64,000 nucleotides of DNA, from contig NC_019868.2 in the NCBI RefSeq assembly GCF_002234675.1, forward strand, positions 3,839,933-3,903,932, in the 5' to 3' direction. Both the position numbers and the translations under genes were made by a program. Source of the stretch: Oryzias latipes (taxonomy: Eukaryota > Chordata > Actinopteri > Beloniformes > Adrianichthyidae). Shown here piece by piece: positions 48,353-61,110 of the stretch (position 1 is its first letter; each line of letters opens with the position of its first letter). Below the pieces are notes generated by a model. It ran no database searches. It was given only the letters and a program-made list of their open reading frames with translations, and was not told where the DNA came from.

Positions 48353-48579
48353 GTGAATGTTCAGGCTCAGACTGCAGGAGTCGTGTGTGCGACAGTAATT
48401 AATGCTGAAGTTTGTGTTTGCCAGTTTAAAGGAGGAAAAGCCGGAGCCAGACTCACAACCAAGGAAATGTTGGCTGCTGCTCCGCCAGACAAAATGTCTT
48501 CCCTCGCTCGTCGCAGTAAATCCAGAAAAGAAAGCTCAAAACAAAACAGCGGAGAGGATAACCATTGATCCTATGTAAG
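48353..48579 (+). other. Small basic frame near GC-rich repeat, possible exon (weak)
   Basis: The frame runs 71 codons to a stop at 48568 and ends MSSLARRSKSRKESSKQNSG, a basic, low-complexity tail. CTAT|GTAAGC at about 48,576 could be a splice donor in another frame. The position just after a CpG-containing CCGCAG array is promoter-like. I do not recognise a family and cannot tell an exon from chance. Confidence 0.15.
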
Positions 48580-48959
48580 CCGTGCTCAATCACACTTAAA
48601 CGGGCCGGCTCTTCCTACCAGAGGAACCAGAACAAACCTTTAAGTCCACAGCTAATGCTCACTTTAGTCAGCCTCCTCCTCGTTTTCTCCTCTCCTGACG
48701 GCCGACCAGCCCTCACTGGGGGGGCTCCCAGGACCTGCGGAGGCCCTTTGGCACAGTCGGCCTTTGCGTTCCATTTTGTTGGGGCTATTGTGCCCCCCAC
48801 CCCTGTCCGGTTCTTCTTTGTGGCTCACAGAACCCTCAAAAGTGCCACTGCCCCACCTCTTGATCCTCGGTGCCGGGACCACCAGGCTGCATACAGCGCT
48901 GGAAGATGACATTTCCTCACCCCCCCACAATGACCCCTAATCCAATCAGCGAGGTCTGA

Positions 48960-49350
48960 CTTTTTCTAATATACTGGCCGTCTCACACTCTGACTTGATC
49001 CCTGCAGCTGTGCCGGACCGCTCATTGGCAGGATTAGGGCCTCTGCGTTCCTCTGATCATGTATTTCAATATGAATGGCTCCAATAAGGGGGTGGATTAC
49101 GGCTTAGTTACTTTAGAAATCCAAGGCCCCCTTTGATGCCCCCGGGTTTGAGCGGCAGTGGAGAAACCCGCCTGGTCTGCGTGGCGTGGCAGCGGCGCCA
49201 CCTGGCAGTCAAATGTTTGCTCATATGCGCTCATTAAACAGTGGCGCTGGCAGCACGGTTCCACGCAGGCCCGATGGCGAGCTCGGCCGCGGACAGATGG
49301 CGGCAGCGCCAGCGTGCCAGGTGGGGTTCGTCACTGCCACTCTTGAGACG
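48960..49350. promoter_or_regulatory. Candidate conserved non-coding element
   Basis: Non-repetitive, balanced composition with dense motif-like words: AATATGAATGGCTCCAATAA, CCTTTGATG (TCF/LEF-like), ATATGCGCTCATTAAAC, and at least five TGGCA/TGCCA half-sites (NFI-like) between 49,175 and 49,325. This is inference only. Confidence 0.25.
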
Positions 49351-49379
49351 CCTCGTGGCTGAAGGATGGGGGTGGGGGG

Positions 49380-51256
49380 GGTGGGGGGCTTGTTGGCATG
49401 CTAGAGCAGAGCAAACAAAGAGCGAGTCCAGTTACCTTCACTCCCCCTTGCCTGCAGCTGAGCTCAGAATAAGACATCCATGCTCGGTGCCCGTAAACAA
49501 TCAGAGTCTAAACATTAGCAGCTCAGACGGGGGCCTTCAGGTGGGCGGCCGCATCAGAGCCCCTTGGGGGGGTTTCATTAGTTGGTAAGGGCCATGTCTT
49601 CTTGTGGACACCCCCCATCCCGACCTCTTTTGTGTGTGAAGTGGTGGAGGTGATTAATATTTGTTTTTCTCCTCTGTGGGAGAGGAAGACCCAGCTGACC
49701 CCATCTGAACCCCCCACCCCAGGTCCACTGAGCCTCTCCTTCATTCGCCTGCTCCTGCCTCAGGGGCGGCTCCCCCCCCACACTGACCCTCACCCTGCAA
49801 GAACTGGGCATTTCTTTAGAGATAAAAACAACCTTTTGGAGGAAAAGAAACATGAAGATGAAGTCAGTTCTCTGGAGCGGCGGGGGCCAGGCCCTGCGGT
49901 TTGAGGGTTTTGTGGACGGCGTGTCTGAGTGGCTCGCAGGGTCTGCTGAGGACTGGATGGTGCTGACAGAAATACTGCTGCCCGTGTGATGGAGGTGACA
50001 GGTGCAGTCAGGGCAGCATAGGAGGACAGACGCTGCAGCGTTGGATTTCGGCGGTTGTAAAAACACAGCTGCTTGCTGCTCTCCGTCTACAGATCTGCAG
50101 CTCCTTGTTGCCTTGTTGGCTTGGATGCTGAACTCGCAAACACAGACTTATGGGTCTTAGCTCTTTAGAAGAGCCTCAGTGGGGAAAACGCACAGATCCG
50201 TATTAACGAGCAACACTGCTGGATAAAAGCTCTTAGCAACTGGCTGAAAACACTGCCTCGGAGTAACTGATAGTAATGGGAAACTGCTCTGGCATTTAAC
50301 ACGCACACCAACAATGAAACTGCAGCAGAGCAGCCATGAACATGCAGTTCAGGAAGGAATCACACAATTATGAAGCAAATCAAGAAATGGGAGCTTTGAC
50401 CGGATCAGACGGAACTGAATGAAATCCTTTTTTATATTTGATAAATCACAAGAGCATAAAAAACAGATTGAGCAAAGATTCTGGATAAATAAAATGACAA
50501 AAAAGAGAGGTATTTCATTTTAATTCTATTTTGTAATTATTTTCATCATTGGGAGCCAAATTCCTGTTATATCTGTCCTCATAAAATTAATCTGATATTG
50601 TTTTATTATATCCTAATGTATAGATTTGCAAATTAATACCCCTTTTTTTAAACATTCCAATAACACAAAATAAAAATATCTTGGTTTAGAAACCACATTA
50701 TGATCAGCTTAAGCTTAAGCAAAATTATTTTACTAATTTATTTCTGATTAACAGAAATATTTCAAATGGGCAAAAACTAAATTATATCTGGAGTTTAGTT
50801 TATCTGTGTATCTGTGTGTGTGCTCTGTGTAATTTTGTGTTTTTCATGGATCTTTTAGTCCAATTAAATTAAAAAACAAACATAAATGCAACAGTATTTC
50901 AATCTTTTTAAATGGATATTTTATTAAATGGTTAATTTTATTTTTTCATATTCTTGTAAAGAAAATTAAAAAATGTGTTTAGATTTTAAATAAATGAAAT
51001 TAAATAAGTCATCTAAAAAAATGTGTCACAGATTTTTTGTTTTCCTGTAAAAATACATAAGTAAAGAAAAAAGATATAAGACCCTGAAAAGACTTTAGAA
51101 CTTTGTTTTTTTCTGTTTTCATTTGAAATGTTGCTTTTGCTCAAAAATAAATTTAAGAATGAAGTTTAAAACTGTAAAAATAAAAGAAAGTAAAAATACA
51201 GAGCCCCTTGAGGGACGTTTCTCGTGAGCAACCAGTGATATAGATATATATAAATG

Positions 51257-51260
<4 letters not shown>
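49380..51260. other. Region without recognised gene
   Basis: The GC-rich part to about 50,100 has short frames without motifs. The rest, to 51,260, is AT-rich. Nothing recognised. Confidence 0.35.

Positions 51261-51264
<4 letters not shown>

Positions 51265-51340
<76 letters not shown>
51265..51340. repeat. TA microsatellite
   Basis: About 76 bp of (TA)n, preceded by an imperfect TATATATAAATG lead-in. Confidence 0.92.
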
Positions 51341-51342
<2 letters not shown>

Positions 51343-53929
51343 ATTAAATTTGTTTACTCATAAACAAGCAGCACAATAAAATCACATTTTTACAGTAATT
51401 TACATTAAACACATAAATCCAGCTGGATGTATGTTTATGCCAAAAAAAGTCCTGCCTGCAGAAAACACAACTCTGGCGGAAATTTGATGAAGCTAAAAAC
51501 TTTGTTTAGTCAAAGTTCTCTTTCCAGTAATGTGACAAAAAAGACTAACATTTATAAATAAATGCTTAAAACGTTGTTTAAAAAACATTTTAATCAAACT
51601 GTGATGTGCAAATGAGGCTGAGGAGCAGCTTCATCATTCACCTCAAATTCATGAAGAGGACGAATCCTATTTTTTTGTGTGCACATTTTTTCCTTTCCCA
51701 GGCTGATTCCTTTTTCTCCATGATTTATTTATGGATATGTCTTCTAAAAACCTGGGATTGGAAATATTTTTTCTTCAGTGAAATCAGAACATTAAATGTT
51801 ATCAACACCCTGACAGTTTAACGGTGGATTGATGCAGTACATGAATGCCACTGTTGCCGAAGCATTTATCATTAAATCATGTTGCTCCACAGAATTTAAA
51901 GTAAAAGATTTTATAACGTTATTGTTTCAGGATGCAATTTACTTTGAAATAAACCCCATTTTTAGGTTTTTACTTGTTAGGCATTAACCGCACCCTTATG
52001 TGAACATCAAGCGGCTGCTGATGGACTTCCGGTGGGAGAAAGGTGAGGAAAAACGGTTAGTTGCAGAAGGAGGGGGAAATGGAGAAAGTAAAAAAGAGCA
52101 GCTTTTCTACCAGAACATGTGAACAAGCTGGTCTGTCTCACTGACTGACTGAGAAAGAAAAAAGAAACAAGTGTTTGGTTATCATAACGACTGTGTTCGT
52201 AAGAATTTCAATTTTGATGTGCCAACTGAAAGCACTTTAATTAACATGTCTGTTTTATTTTAGATGAAAAGTTTGTGCCACAATGTCAGAAATGTACAGG
52301 AAAATACCTAAAAATGAGGCTTTTCAAATCAATTATAAGGTTACATCAGAAATAGATTAAGTACAGGTCATGATTAATTATTACTCTACTTACAAAATAT
52401 TCACATGACATCACTAGTTAAGCTTCTTTTTATCAGAGGATGCTCTAATGGCCTCTGATAAAAGCCTTTCTGATTCCAAAGGGATATTTACAACATGCAG
52501 TGGATGCAGTTTATGTTTTTTACAGACAGAAACTCAGCTATGAACGCTTTTTTTTCTTTTTTGCATTATTCCATATATAAAAACACGGCGTAAAAATCTT
52601 TATAGATCTAGATATGCTTGTGTTGGATCTGTTGTAACCAACAGGGTTTACATCTAACTCTATATGCACTGACTCTATGCTGTTGGGAATAAATCAAATT
52701 CACATCAACACATAATATTTTATTCTGAATTTTAACAATACTATAATATAATAATTGATTAGGAGAATAATACTCAAATCGCTTTTCAAAGAATTGTAAT
52801 TTGACTTTTAACATAGTTTAATAATAATAAATGCTAATGTAGAGGTGAATTTGGTTAAAATATATCAATCTAATGGGTGACAAAAATAAATCTTTTTGAT
52901 AATTTTTAATACTTTATATGTATCAGTGACCTCATCCAAAAGCCCAAAGGCTTTACAAAAACGATGTGATACAATGAAGCACAAGAAAGGGAAAAAAACT
53001 GAGTCAATGTGCGTGGTGCACGCCACCAACGAGGATGAGCGCAACAACAGAAATCATGTCTGCTCATTGCTCAGCAGTTTAACTGATGAGTGAGGCTGTT
53101 CGCAGAGCTTTAATGTGGAGATAAGCCAGCCTCTGTGGATGAGGGATGCAGCTGAAGTACATCTGTGTTTGTTTGTGTAGGACAGCTCCGTTATTAGAGA
53201 AACACTGTGGGAGGCCGATGTGTGTCTGAGATAACAGGAGCCGAAGCCAAAACGCTTCTAACCCCACGAAAACACGACTCGCCTCACTCTCATGTTTGCA
53301 GGATAAATAGAAATTCTAAAGTGAGAGGGCTGAAGCTTCATGGAACTCATTCAGGACTTCCACATCTGCTGCTGAAGGTGAGACTCCATCAGCAGATTTG
53401 TATTTTTTGCTGTGTGGGTGGGCCAGCATGGTCTGGCACTGGAACAAAGTTGGCCCGGGTTGTTTTTTAAAAAATGACATGAAGCTTCTCAACCAGCAAA
53501 CCCAGACTGACGGCGGCGGATGAGTGTTGTCCACAAACACAATTTACACATATTCTGCCATAAGTGAGCTCCCCCCAGCCTAACAAATGTCAGCTTCTGA
53601 TTTAAAAGTGGAACACTTATTTTAATTAACTCATTAAAACCTAAAGTAATAAAAAAAGCAACAATTACATTTCTTATTTATTCAGAAATACAAACAAGAC
53701 AGTTGTGTTATAATTCTAATTTTTAAAGCTACTTTTGCTAATCAAGCTTCAATGAATCATGTTCAGTTCTTTGAAACAAAGCACTCATTTTGATTAAAAA
53801 AACTATTATAAATTTATAAATGTCAAATTGATTTTACTTGTTCCTCTGGCTTAATTTTTCCGTTTATCTTCAATAGAATAGAATAGAATGAAACCTTATT
53901 GATACCACAAAGAGGACATGACCTAATTT
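51341..53929. other. AT-rich region without recognised gene
   Basis: No frame with family motifs; no strong repeat recognised. The stretch 52,980-53,330 is less AT-rich and non-repetitive. Confidence 0.35.
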
Positions 53930-54290
53930 TTCCTTCATTCATTTGTCTAATCTGTTTTGTCCCTTTCGGGGTCACGGAGCTGCTGGAGCCTATCCTGGCC
54001 ACTTGTTGGCGACGGCAGGGGTACCCTGGACAGGTTGCCAGTCTGTCACAGGGCCATAATCACACACCCATACACACCCACATTCACACCTGTGGACAAT
54101 TTAGAGTAACCAGTTAACTTATGAAGCATGTTTTTGAACGGTGGGAGGAAGCCAGAGTCCACGGAGAAAACCCGTGCATGCATGAGAGGAACATGCCAAC
54201 TCCACACAGAAAGGTCCCCCACTGATGTTCTGTTCCAGGACCCTCAGCTGGGACTTGAACCAGAGGCCTCCTGCAGCCAAAATGAAATTC
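53930..54290 (+). repeat. Teleost interspersed repeat (GGGTCACGGAGCTGCTGGAG type)
   Basis: Contains GGGTCACGGAGCTGCTGGAG, CCCTGGACAGGTTGCCAGTC, GACAATTTAGAGTAACCAGT, GGTGGGAGGAAGCCAGAGT and a tRNA B-box-like GGGACTTGAACCAGAGGCC in the order known from a very abundant teleost repeat, probably SINE or LINE-tail derived. Truncated relatives are at 29,590 and 60,920. Confidence 0.65.
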
Positions 54291-54726
54291 CCTAATTTGA
54301 AATTTAAAATGTTATCAAAATGAAGCCCACCTGTTCTCCACACTATGCTTTTTTTTATATGGACCCCATAAACGAACAGGCTAAAGCACAAAGAGGTTTA
54401 TTTTGGGATTCAGGCAGGACAGAAAAATGGAGCTTCTGGAGCAACAGAGTCATAGGTCAGCAGGTGCAGCAGCGGTCTCTCCATAAGAGAAGAAAGTTAT
54501 ATGTCCAACCACAATAGTGGTTAATGACAGGGGGACTTGTTTTCTTGTGCAAGGGATGCTCATGGATGCAGGAGTCCAAGGCGAGAGAAACACGAGACCC
54601 TGAAAGGATCAGTTCGTGGCAATAGGACAGAGGCGAAGACGACCTGACGCTGACTGAAGTGCTCCAGGTCCTTATGAAGTCAGGCACACAGGCGGAGTAA
54701 GTCAGCTGATAGCACTGCTAAGATCA

Positions 54727-55980
54727 GGGGGGGATTCCAGAAAGCAGGTTATGCTAGCTCCCACGGTAAGTTTGAGGCTAAGGAAGCGGATAACCTCAGC
54801 TTTCGGTTCCAAAAACAGAGGTATTTTTCAGGGTATGTCAAGTTGCCATAGCAACTCATGCTCTGAACATAACCAGGTCATGCGCAGGTTTAGTTGAAGG
54901 TTAGTTTGTTTCCAGAGAGGTGAAGCAGCATGGTGTGTCCATTTGAAGATGATTTAGTGGATGAAGAAGCTCAGATAATACTTTTTCCACCATGAGAGGG
55001 TGATAAGACCACATATGGATGTTGGAAAGATAAACTTTTTTACTTTGATCTAATTTAACTATTTGCTTCAGTTAAGATAAATAATTTTTTTAAGTCGGTC
55101 AACTTAAAAATAACACGTAGTTATCAGACATTTATTTTACTTTCATTGACATTAATTCAATTAAGTGTAACTTTGGTGCTGCTGTTAGATCGGCACCGCA
55201 AGGGCTTGTGGGATACCATTCCCTTTGCCAGTCTGGACGGATTTGGATTTAAGTGTGGGTTTTTTTCCGAGTTATTTGTCCTGTTATGTTTAATTCTTTC
55301 TGCACCATGAGTGAGAGGGAGGGAGAGGATGATGAGAGCACCACTAGTGTGAAAACATATTTATAGCCCTTAAGATAAAGTCAGAATCATAGCAACTAAG
55401 TTCAAGCTACATAATGCAAGTCCACACTGTATCATTTAATTTAATGTTATAAAAATGAGAATATATGTGGCCTCCTCGAACTTAGACATATGAGAGTTCA
55501 AGAAGTACAATAAATTAAGAGGGAAAGACATTTAATATAATTGGAGTAAAATGACATTTAGTTGGATAAATATGTAAATTTGAGCTGTATAAATAGAAAC
55601 TGATGCGTTTACTTTGTCCGTTATTTTTCACCAAGCAGAAACTCTTTCGTGTTCTGATGCAGCCGTACTACTTTTTTGACGGACGTATAATCTTCATACG
55701 CTGTCATTAAAATCTCCGACTTAGTTTCACTGAAGTATAGCGCTCTCTTTTTTTCTCCACGTGTTTCCTTGGTGACTCCGGAAATCGGCGATCCATTGAG
55801 AATGTCTTCATGTCTGCACGTGCGTTAACCCAGGGTTACCAAGTCGAGCGTAATCACGCTAACTCATATCCGGTCTTTTGGAACCGACATACCCAGAGTA
55901 AGCAAGTTCAGGCGGATTTCAGCCGGAGTTCAGGCTCAAAGTCAGGGTAGTTTAAACATGCTTCCTGAAAGATCCCCTGG
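54727..55980. mobile_element. 1.25-kb terminal-inverted-repeat DNA element
   Basis: GGGGGATTCCAGAAAGCAGG on the left is mirrored by GCTTCCTGAAAGATCCCC on the right (about 55,960-55,980). Further in, CGGTTCCAAAA (54,805) is mirrored by TTTTGGAACCG (55,878). Between them lies AT-rich sequence without a transposase frame. The TIR resembles PIF/Harbinger- or ISL2EU-like families from memory, but no target duplication was settled. Confidence 0.55.
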
Positions 55981-56760
55981 TGGATTGGCTCAGGATCATG
56001 ACACAATCATGCAGCAGAACTGAAAATGCAGCAGAACTAAACAGTCAGTAGATGATGCAGGCAGAGGACTGCTGTGGTGTGAGGCTGAGTTGGGGGAAGT
56101 AGTTCAATGTTGTCTGTTAATCCTTTCTTCAGAGGTCTTCCAGACGGAGAATGAATGTTGGGTGGGGGACAAAAAACGAAACAATAATGAGTTTGGGAAT
56201 GCCCTCACTCTCTATTTCATGCAACCAATGAGCTCTTTGCCCCTGGAGTCACCTGCCTCACCAGGCTAATCCTGATACTGCTATGGGATTAACACTTTCC
56301 CACTCAATGCCATTGCACTCCGAGCAGGGAAAACCCAGAGGTAAATGTCGACAGTTCTTGTTAGAGGTTCAGAGGATCAGGGAGAGCAGCATAAAGGCTG
56401 AGCAGAAACGTGTTAGGTTTGTCTTTTTTCTGATTTTTGCATCAAATGGTCAAGTTAATACATCTTTTCCAGACCTGACAACAAAGATTCAAATAGGACA
56501 GCTGTTTTCTACATCTGAACCTGTCAGTCAAATTCCTGTTTATAAGATGAGACTGGGAAGATCTTTACCTAGAACTTTCTGACAGACTATTCACAATACC
56601 TGTAACTCCCAACCTTGTTTGCAACGTAAAAAAAAAACACAAATTGACACCGCTGCACGTTAGTCGCATCAGCATATTGACAATAACATCAAATCTTGTT
56701 TGCAGCTCATGAAAAAACAAACTGACTCTGGGATACCTGCATTGTGAGGATTATTGATTT
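55981..56760. other. No recognised gene
   Basis: The frame at 56283-56582 (99 codons) has no motif. No repeat recognised. Confidence 0.35.
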
Positions 56761-56763
56761 TAT

Positions 56764-57150
56764 TTTTAGGGTGTATTCAGACTGGACACATTTGGTTCTC
56801 TTAAAGTGAACCAGAGTTCATTTCACCGATAAGTCTGAACAAATTTTGAGTCTGAATAAACCCAAGCAGACCCTGGTCTGGGACAAGGAGCCGCTCTCGG
56901 ACCCATTTTTGGAGGTGGCCTTGGTTTGTTCCCAATTAGACTGAGCTTCAGTTCACTCTGAGATTCTACCGTCTGAATACAATCCATCCTTGGAGTGGAA
57001 CAACTGAACCAAAACGGCCACTGTAGCCTGGCATTATGGGATGTGGAGAAGGAAGGAAGGCAGGAACCGTGACGATCAAACACAGCAACTTATTAGAATG
57101 TGGTTGGATGAATGCAGGCTTATTAAAACAACTTTTAAAGTGATATATGT
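56764..57150. mobile_element. Interspersed repeat copy, related to 24960-25410
   Basis: Begins AGGGTGTATTCAGACTGGAC and carries TTCTCTTAAAGTGAACCAGA, which matches the inverted end of the copy near 25,370. It continues to ATTAAAACAACTTTTAAAGT, the mate of the segment near 25,040. The right end is not clear. Confidence 0.5.
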
Positions 57151-57159
57151 GTCCATATG

Positions 57160-59500
57160 AGATAAACACTTATCAGTGTACCTTCTTAGCCATTGTCTCC
57201 TCATTCAGCCCACAGAGCTGAACAAATGGACATGTTTGTTCTCATGAGGACATGAGGGCGCTGCTGCTCATCTTCTCCCTGAGAGTCTGACCCTCAGTAA
57301 GAATCAGACTTGTGCAGCTTGAAGGGAGCAGAGCTCCATTCTGCCGAGTAAGCAGCACCAGTCCTGAGGGGGAATGGTGTCCACTGTAGATGGCACTGTT
57401 AACCTGGACTTGGCTGGGCTGCTGAGGAGCGACCGTCTGCTTCTTATTACTGTTCGAGTCCAGGAGGGAAATGAACTGCTGGGATGGGGGGGGGGGCTGA
57501 TAATGATGCTAACAGAGATTATTTCTGTCATCACAGTTATGAAAACAACAACAGAAAGGTCTGGGGGCGTTTGGGGGCCGAGATAAACACCCTGCAGCTT
57601 TTATCTCCAAACTGAAGGTATGGCTGCTTCTTCTTGCTCCTGCTGGTGTTTTTCTGAGATGTGGAGCAGTGATCGTGGAGGGTGGGGGTGCGGTGAGGAA
57701 GGGGTTCAAGGATTGAGTGAAAGACAAGTGTGTTATTGTGTCAGGACCTACAGGGGGGGTCACGGGAAGGGCAGCGGCTGATTGCACGGGCAGCCGGATT
57801 CACACAGGAGCACCCCCCCCACCCCCAACCCACGTCCACTTTTCTGTACTTTACAGTCACACTGCATCATGGGAAAACCACCAGCACAATGGTGAGTCAC
57901 CTTGCGTCCTCTCATGGGGAGGTGACGTCCATTCGTCTGGTTAGAATGAGCTCAAAAGACAGATGCCTCTGAAGTTTGATCCTCGCCTTCAGGACCGATG
58001 GTTTCATTCCTGAAGTGCAGCCCGCCTGCAGACATCTGCGTTTCTGCAGATGTCCGTGCGTTCTCCAAAAACACCCACTGAACTTCTGAACCCCCACTCA
58101 GGCGTACAGACCGGCCCCGTCTCCTGACCGGCACTCGAACTTTTCCCCATTTTGACTCTCAAAGGCAGCGCCTGACCTCATGTGCTGCTGGGATATTACT
58201 TTCTGTCTTCATCAGGACTCTTCCTCGTGGCTCCAGAGCAGACGGTCCGGCAGTCAAAGGAGAGCTGAGTCCTGAGGCAGGTGTTAAAAGAGAAAAGCAC
58301 ATAGAGAACTGTAATGGCACTAGTGGAATGTTCCTTTGGAGGTTTTTCATGATGTCTGTAAACAATGAGCTTCAGATCCAGATAAAATCAGTTTTCTGCT
58401 CTGTAGCTCCTCCAGTAGCCCCCATCCAAACTTATTGTTTTAAATTGAATTCAGCTCGGAGCCACTCGTCACGTTACTTTTGATGAAGTTCTTTGGCTAA
58501 AAGAGTCATCTTCAGCTGAGGTCCTCCTTCTCATCTTTGTCTCCAGCAAAACTTGTTTCAGTTCCTCCTCTGAGTCGGGGCGCCACCTTCACCTCCTGTG
58601 TTTTGACTGGAACAGGAACCGTCTGAGAATATCTGAGAAGCATCGTCACACATCTGATTACTATTAGCTAACTTTGAACTATGTTGACTTTTTTTTAACC
58701 AGTTTTCTTCACAGGCTGAAGCAGTAAACCAGGCCAGAAAAGCAGAATGAAGCATGAGATATGGCATCCTCCCAACCTCCCCTGTGTGCTGCTGCTGTTT
58801 TTTTCTGCTGCACTGGTTTAAATAAACATAACTCTTTTTGATTGAGGAGGAGCTTAAATTTGAGAGTTAGTCTTCATGTGTCACATGGAGCTGTTGAGGA
58901 GTAGCACTAAGATACACTCAGTTTTGTGGGAAATGCCAGATTAATTACCAACCTTCATTTGGGTTGGAGAGCTTTCACACGGAACCTCCAGGAACTGCCC
59001 CACAATTCCAACAGGAGCTCCCATGGGGGCAGAATTCACATAAATTAAAGGAAGATGTTTGTCATGTCAGTCTTCTGACTATCATGCATCCACAAATGTT
59101 TTGCCTCCTCGCCACACCATGCTTCATAAATGATAAAAACGTTTTGTGATTTGACCTCCTGAAGATTTGCTCTGTAAGCAAATGTTTGCAAAAATGTATA
59201 CATCATCATTTACATTATCTAAACGCATTAGTTTATTATTTTGTTTTAGAGACATTTATTTCGGTTATGTTAAACACACAAACTTAAAACATCAACATAA
59301 ACATTGACACTGAACAAAATTAACCTAAAAAGGTGTTGGGTGAAGCCAAGGCTTATTTCCCCGACCTTGATTACAAACATCACATCTACCTACAAATTGA
59401 TAGAACCTTAAAAAAGAAAAAAAAGAAGAGGACAAAAACAAACACAAACACTTCTCAAAATTACTTACAACCACCAGAGTCTCTCAGTCCAGAAGGTATT
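57160..59500. other. No recognised gene
   Basis: Mixed-composition sequence with short G and C runs (about 57,486 and 57,820). Frames were examined and none shows family motifs. Confidence 0.35.
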
Positions 59501-60405
59501 TTTGATATATTTTAAATGTATACATTTTCTTAAACTGATATATGGAGTTTGCATTCTTCAGATCATCGGATGATAAATTCCACATTAACCCCCTGAACAA
59601 AAATACTATTCCTTAGTGAATTAGTTCTGACCACTTTGTTTTTAAACATTTCTTTACCCTGAAAATCATAATTATTAACTTTAATTTCAAACAAACTCAG
59701 TATTTTGGCAGGTACACATTGTTTTTAAACTTTAAACATAAAAATTCCAGTACTAAGATCAACTAAATCCAAAAATGTAATTGCCCTTAATTTTGGAAAT
59801 ATTTGTTTTGTGTATTGATTGTATGAAGAGTGGTTTACAATTCTAATTGCTTTTTTTGCAGAATAAAAATAGGTTTTGTATTTGACTTGTAACTATGCCC
59901 CCAGATTTCAAAACAATAGGTAAAATAAGGCATTATGAGTGACAAATATAGAATATGCAATGTAGCTGTGTTTAAAAAAATACTTGACTTTATGTAGAAT
60001 GGCAAATGATTTGGACAATTTAGAGAGAATATGTGTTATGTGTGGTTTCCATGATAATTTATGATTCAAAATTACTCCAAGAAATTTTATTTCATGTACT
60101 CTTTCAAGAACAACATCCTCAATTTTTAACTGAGAAATATTTTCCAGTTTTCTATGGCCAAATATAATGTACTTGGTTTTATTTTTATTTAAAGACAGTT
60201 TGTTTGAATCAAACCATTGTTTGATTGTGGATAATTCTTTTGTTATGTCTGCAAGAAGCTTTTCCAGATTATCTCCTGATAAATACAAAGTAGTGTCGTC
60301 AGCATATAAAACACAATTTAACAAATCAGAAACTTTACAAAGGATGTTTATGTATAAAATAAATAATATAGGACCCAGTAGGGTCGGGTAGGGTAGGTAC
60401 TCCAC
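59500..60405 (-). mobile_element. CR1/Rex-like non-LTR reverse transcriptase fragment
   Basis: The 165-codon frame at 59908-60405 contains GPILFILYIN, the catalytic VLYADDTTLYLSG, and the thumb-side KFLGVILNHKLSWKPHI followed by an RT C-terminal YFFKHSYIAYSIFVTH. Beyond its stop, related sequence (KKAIRIVNHSSYN, KLRAITFLDLVDL) can be followed down to about 59,500 across several stops. The clade is CR1/Rex1 or a neighbour; I cannot fix it by eye. The copy is truncated at both ends and inactive. Confidence 0.7.
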
Positions 60406-60909
60406 ATGTTACAGGACACATATCAGATTTTTCGCTATTGAAATAAACATTATGTACATGAACATTGTGAATAGGATATGTCCAAAATCTGCTGGTTTGT
60501 GTGTTTGGATGAGACTGCCTAGAGTTCAGGTGAGCTTGCACACCTGCAAAAAAATTCTGCTCTGGACCAAACAGTCCAGTGTGAAAGCTTTGCATCTGAA
60601 GCCGGATCTGATGCTGGAGCAGGATGCTGCAGACATGATCACGAGAGAGATTAAACCTGTTGCTGTTGTCCCTTGTAGAGAAGTGGGATGCTAATTAAAC
60701 ATTCAATTGAAAAAGTTGATCTAATCTTTCTGTCGGAGAGATTTTGCACAAACAGATCCTCTAACATCTGAACCAGATACCCTCCAACAGTGAAACCACT
60801 TCCTATTGACCTGCTCCTATGTATTTGACCACAGAACTAAACAAGGTGTCTGCTTTAGTTTTATTGCAACTCTTTTATACATATGATCATACCAGGAAAA
60901 GAAAATCTA

Positions 60910-61110
60910 TCGTCCCTCTTAGTCCTGTTCATGGTCAGTAGGGTTACTGGAGTCTGTGCCAATGAAGGTGGGGTAGATCCTGACCAGTTCTCCAAACCAT
61001 CACAAAGACAAACTCCACACACAAAGGACTTAGCTGATTTGATTTGAACCTTCCCACTGGTGAGACAATGGTGCGGACCACTACACCACCACACACCTGG
61101 AAAAGAAAAG
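60910..61110 (-). repeat. Diverged copy of the 53,930 interspersed repeat
   Basis: CAAAGACAAACTCCACACAC and a GATTTGAACCTTCCCACTGG-type tRNA-like segment, followed by GGTGCGGACCACTACACCAC, resemble the tail of the repeat at 53,930-54,290. Strongly diverged. Confidence 0.4.

Noticed and set aside
54230-54285. tRNA-like B-box segment
   Set aside because: No A box at the right distance and no cloverleaf; it belongs to the interspersed repeat at 53,930-54,290.
59333-59515. Lys-rich 60-codon frame
   Set aside because: Chance frame through an A-rich tract next to the CR1/Rex-like fragment.
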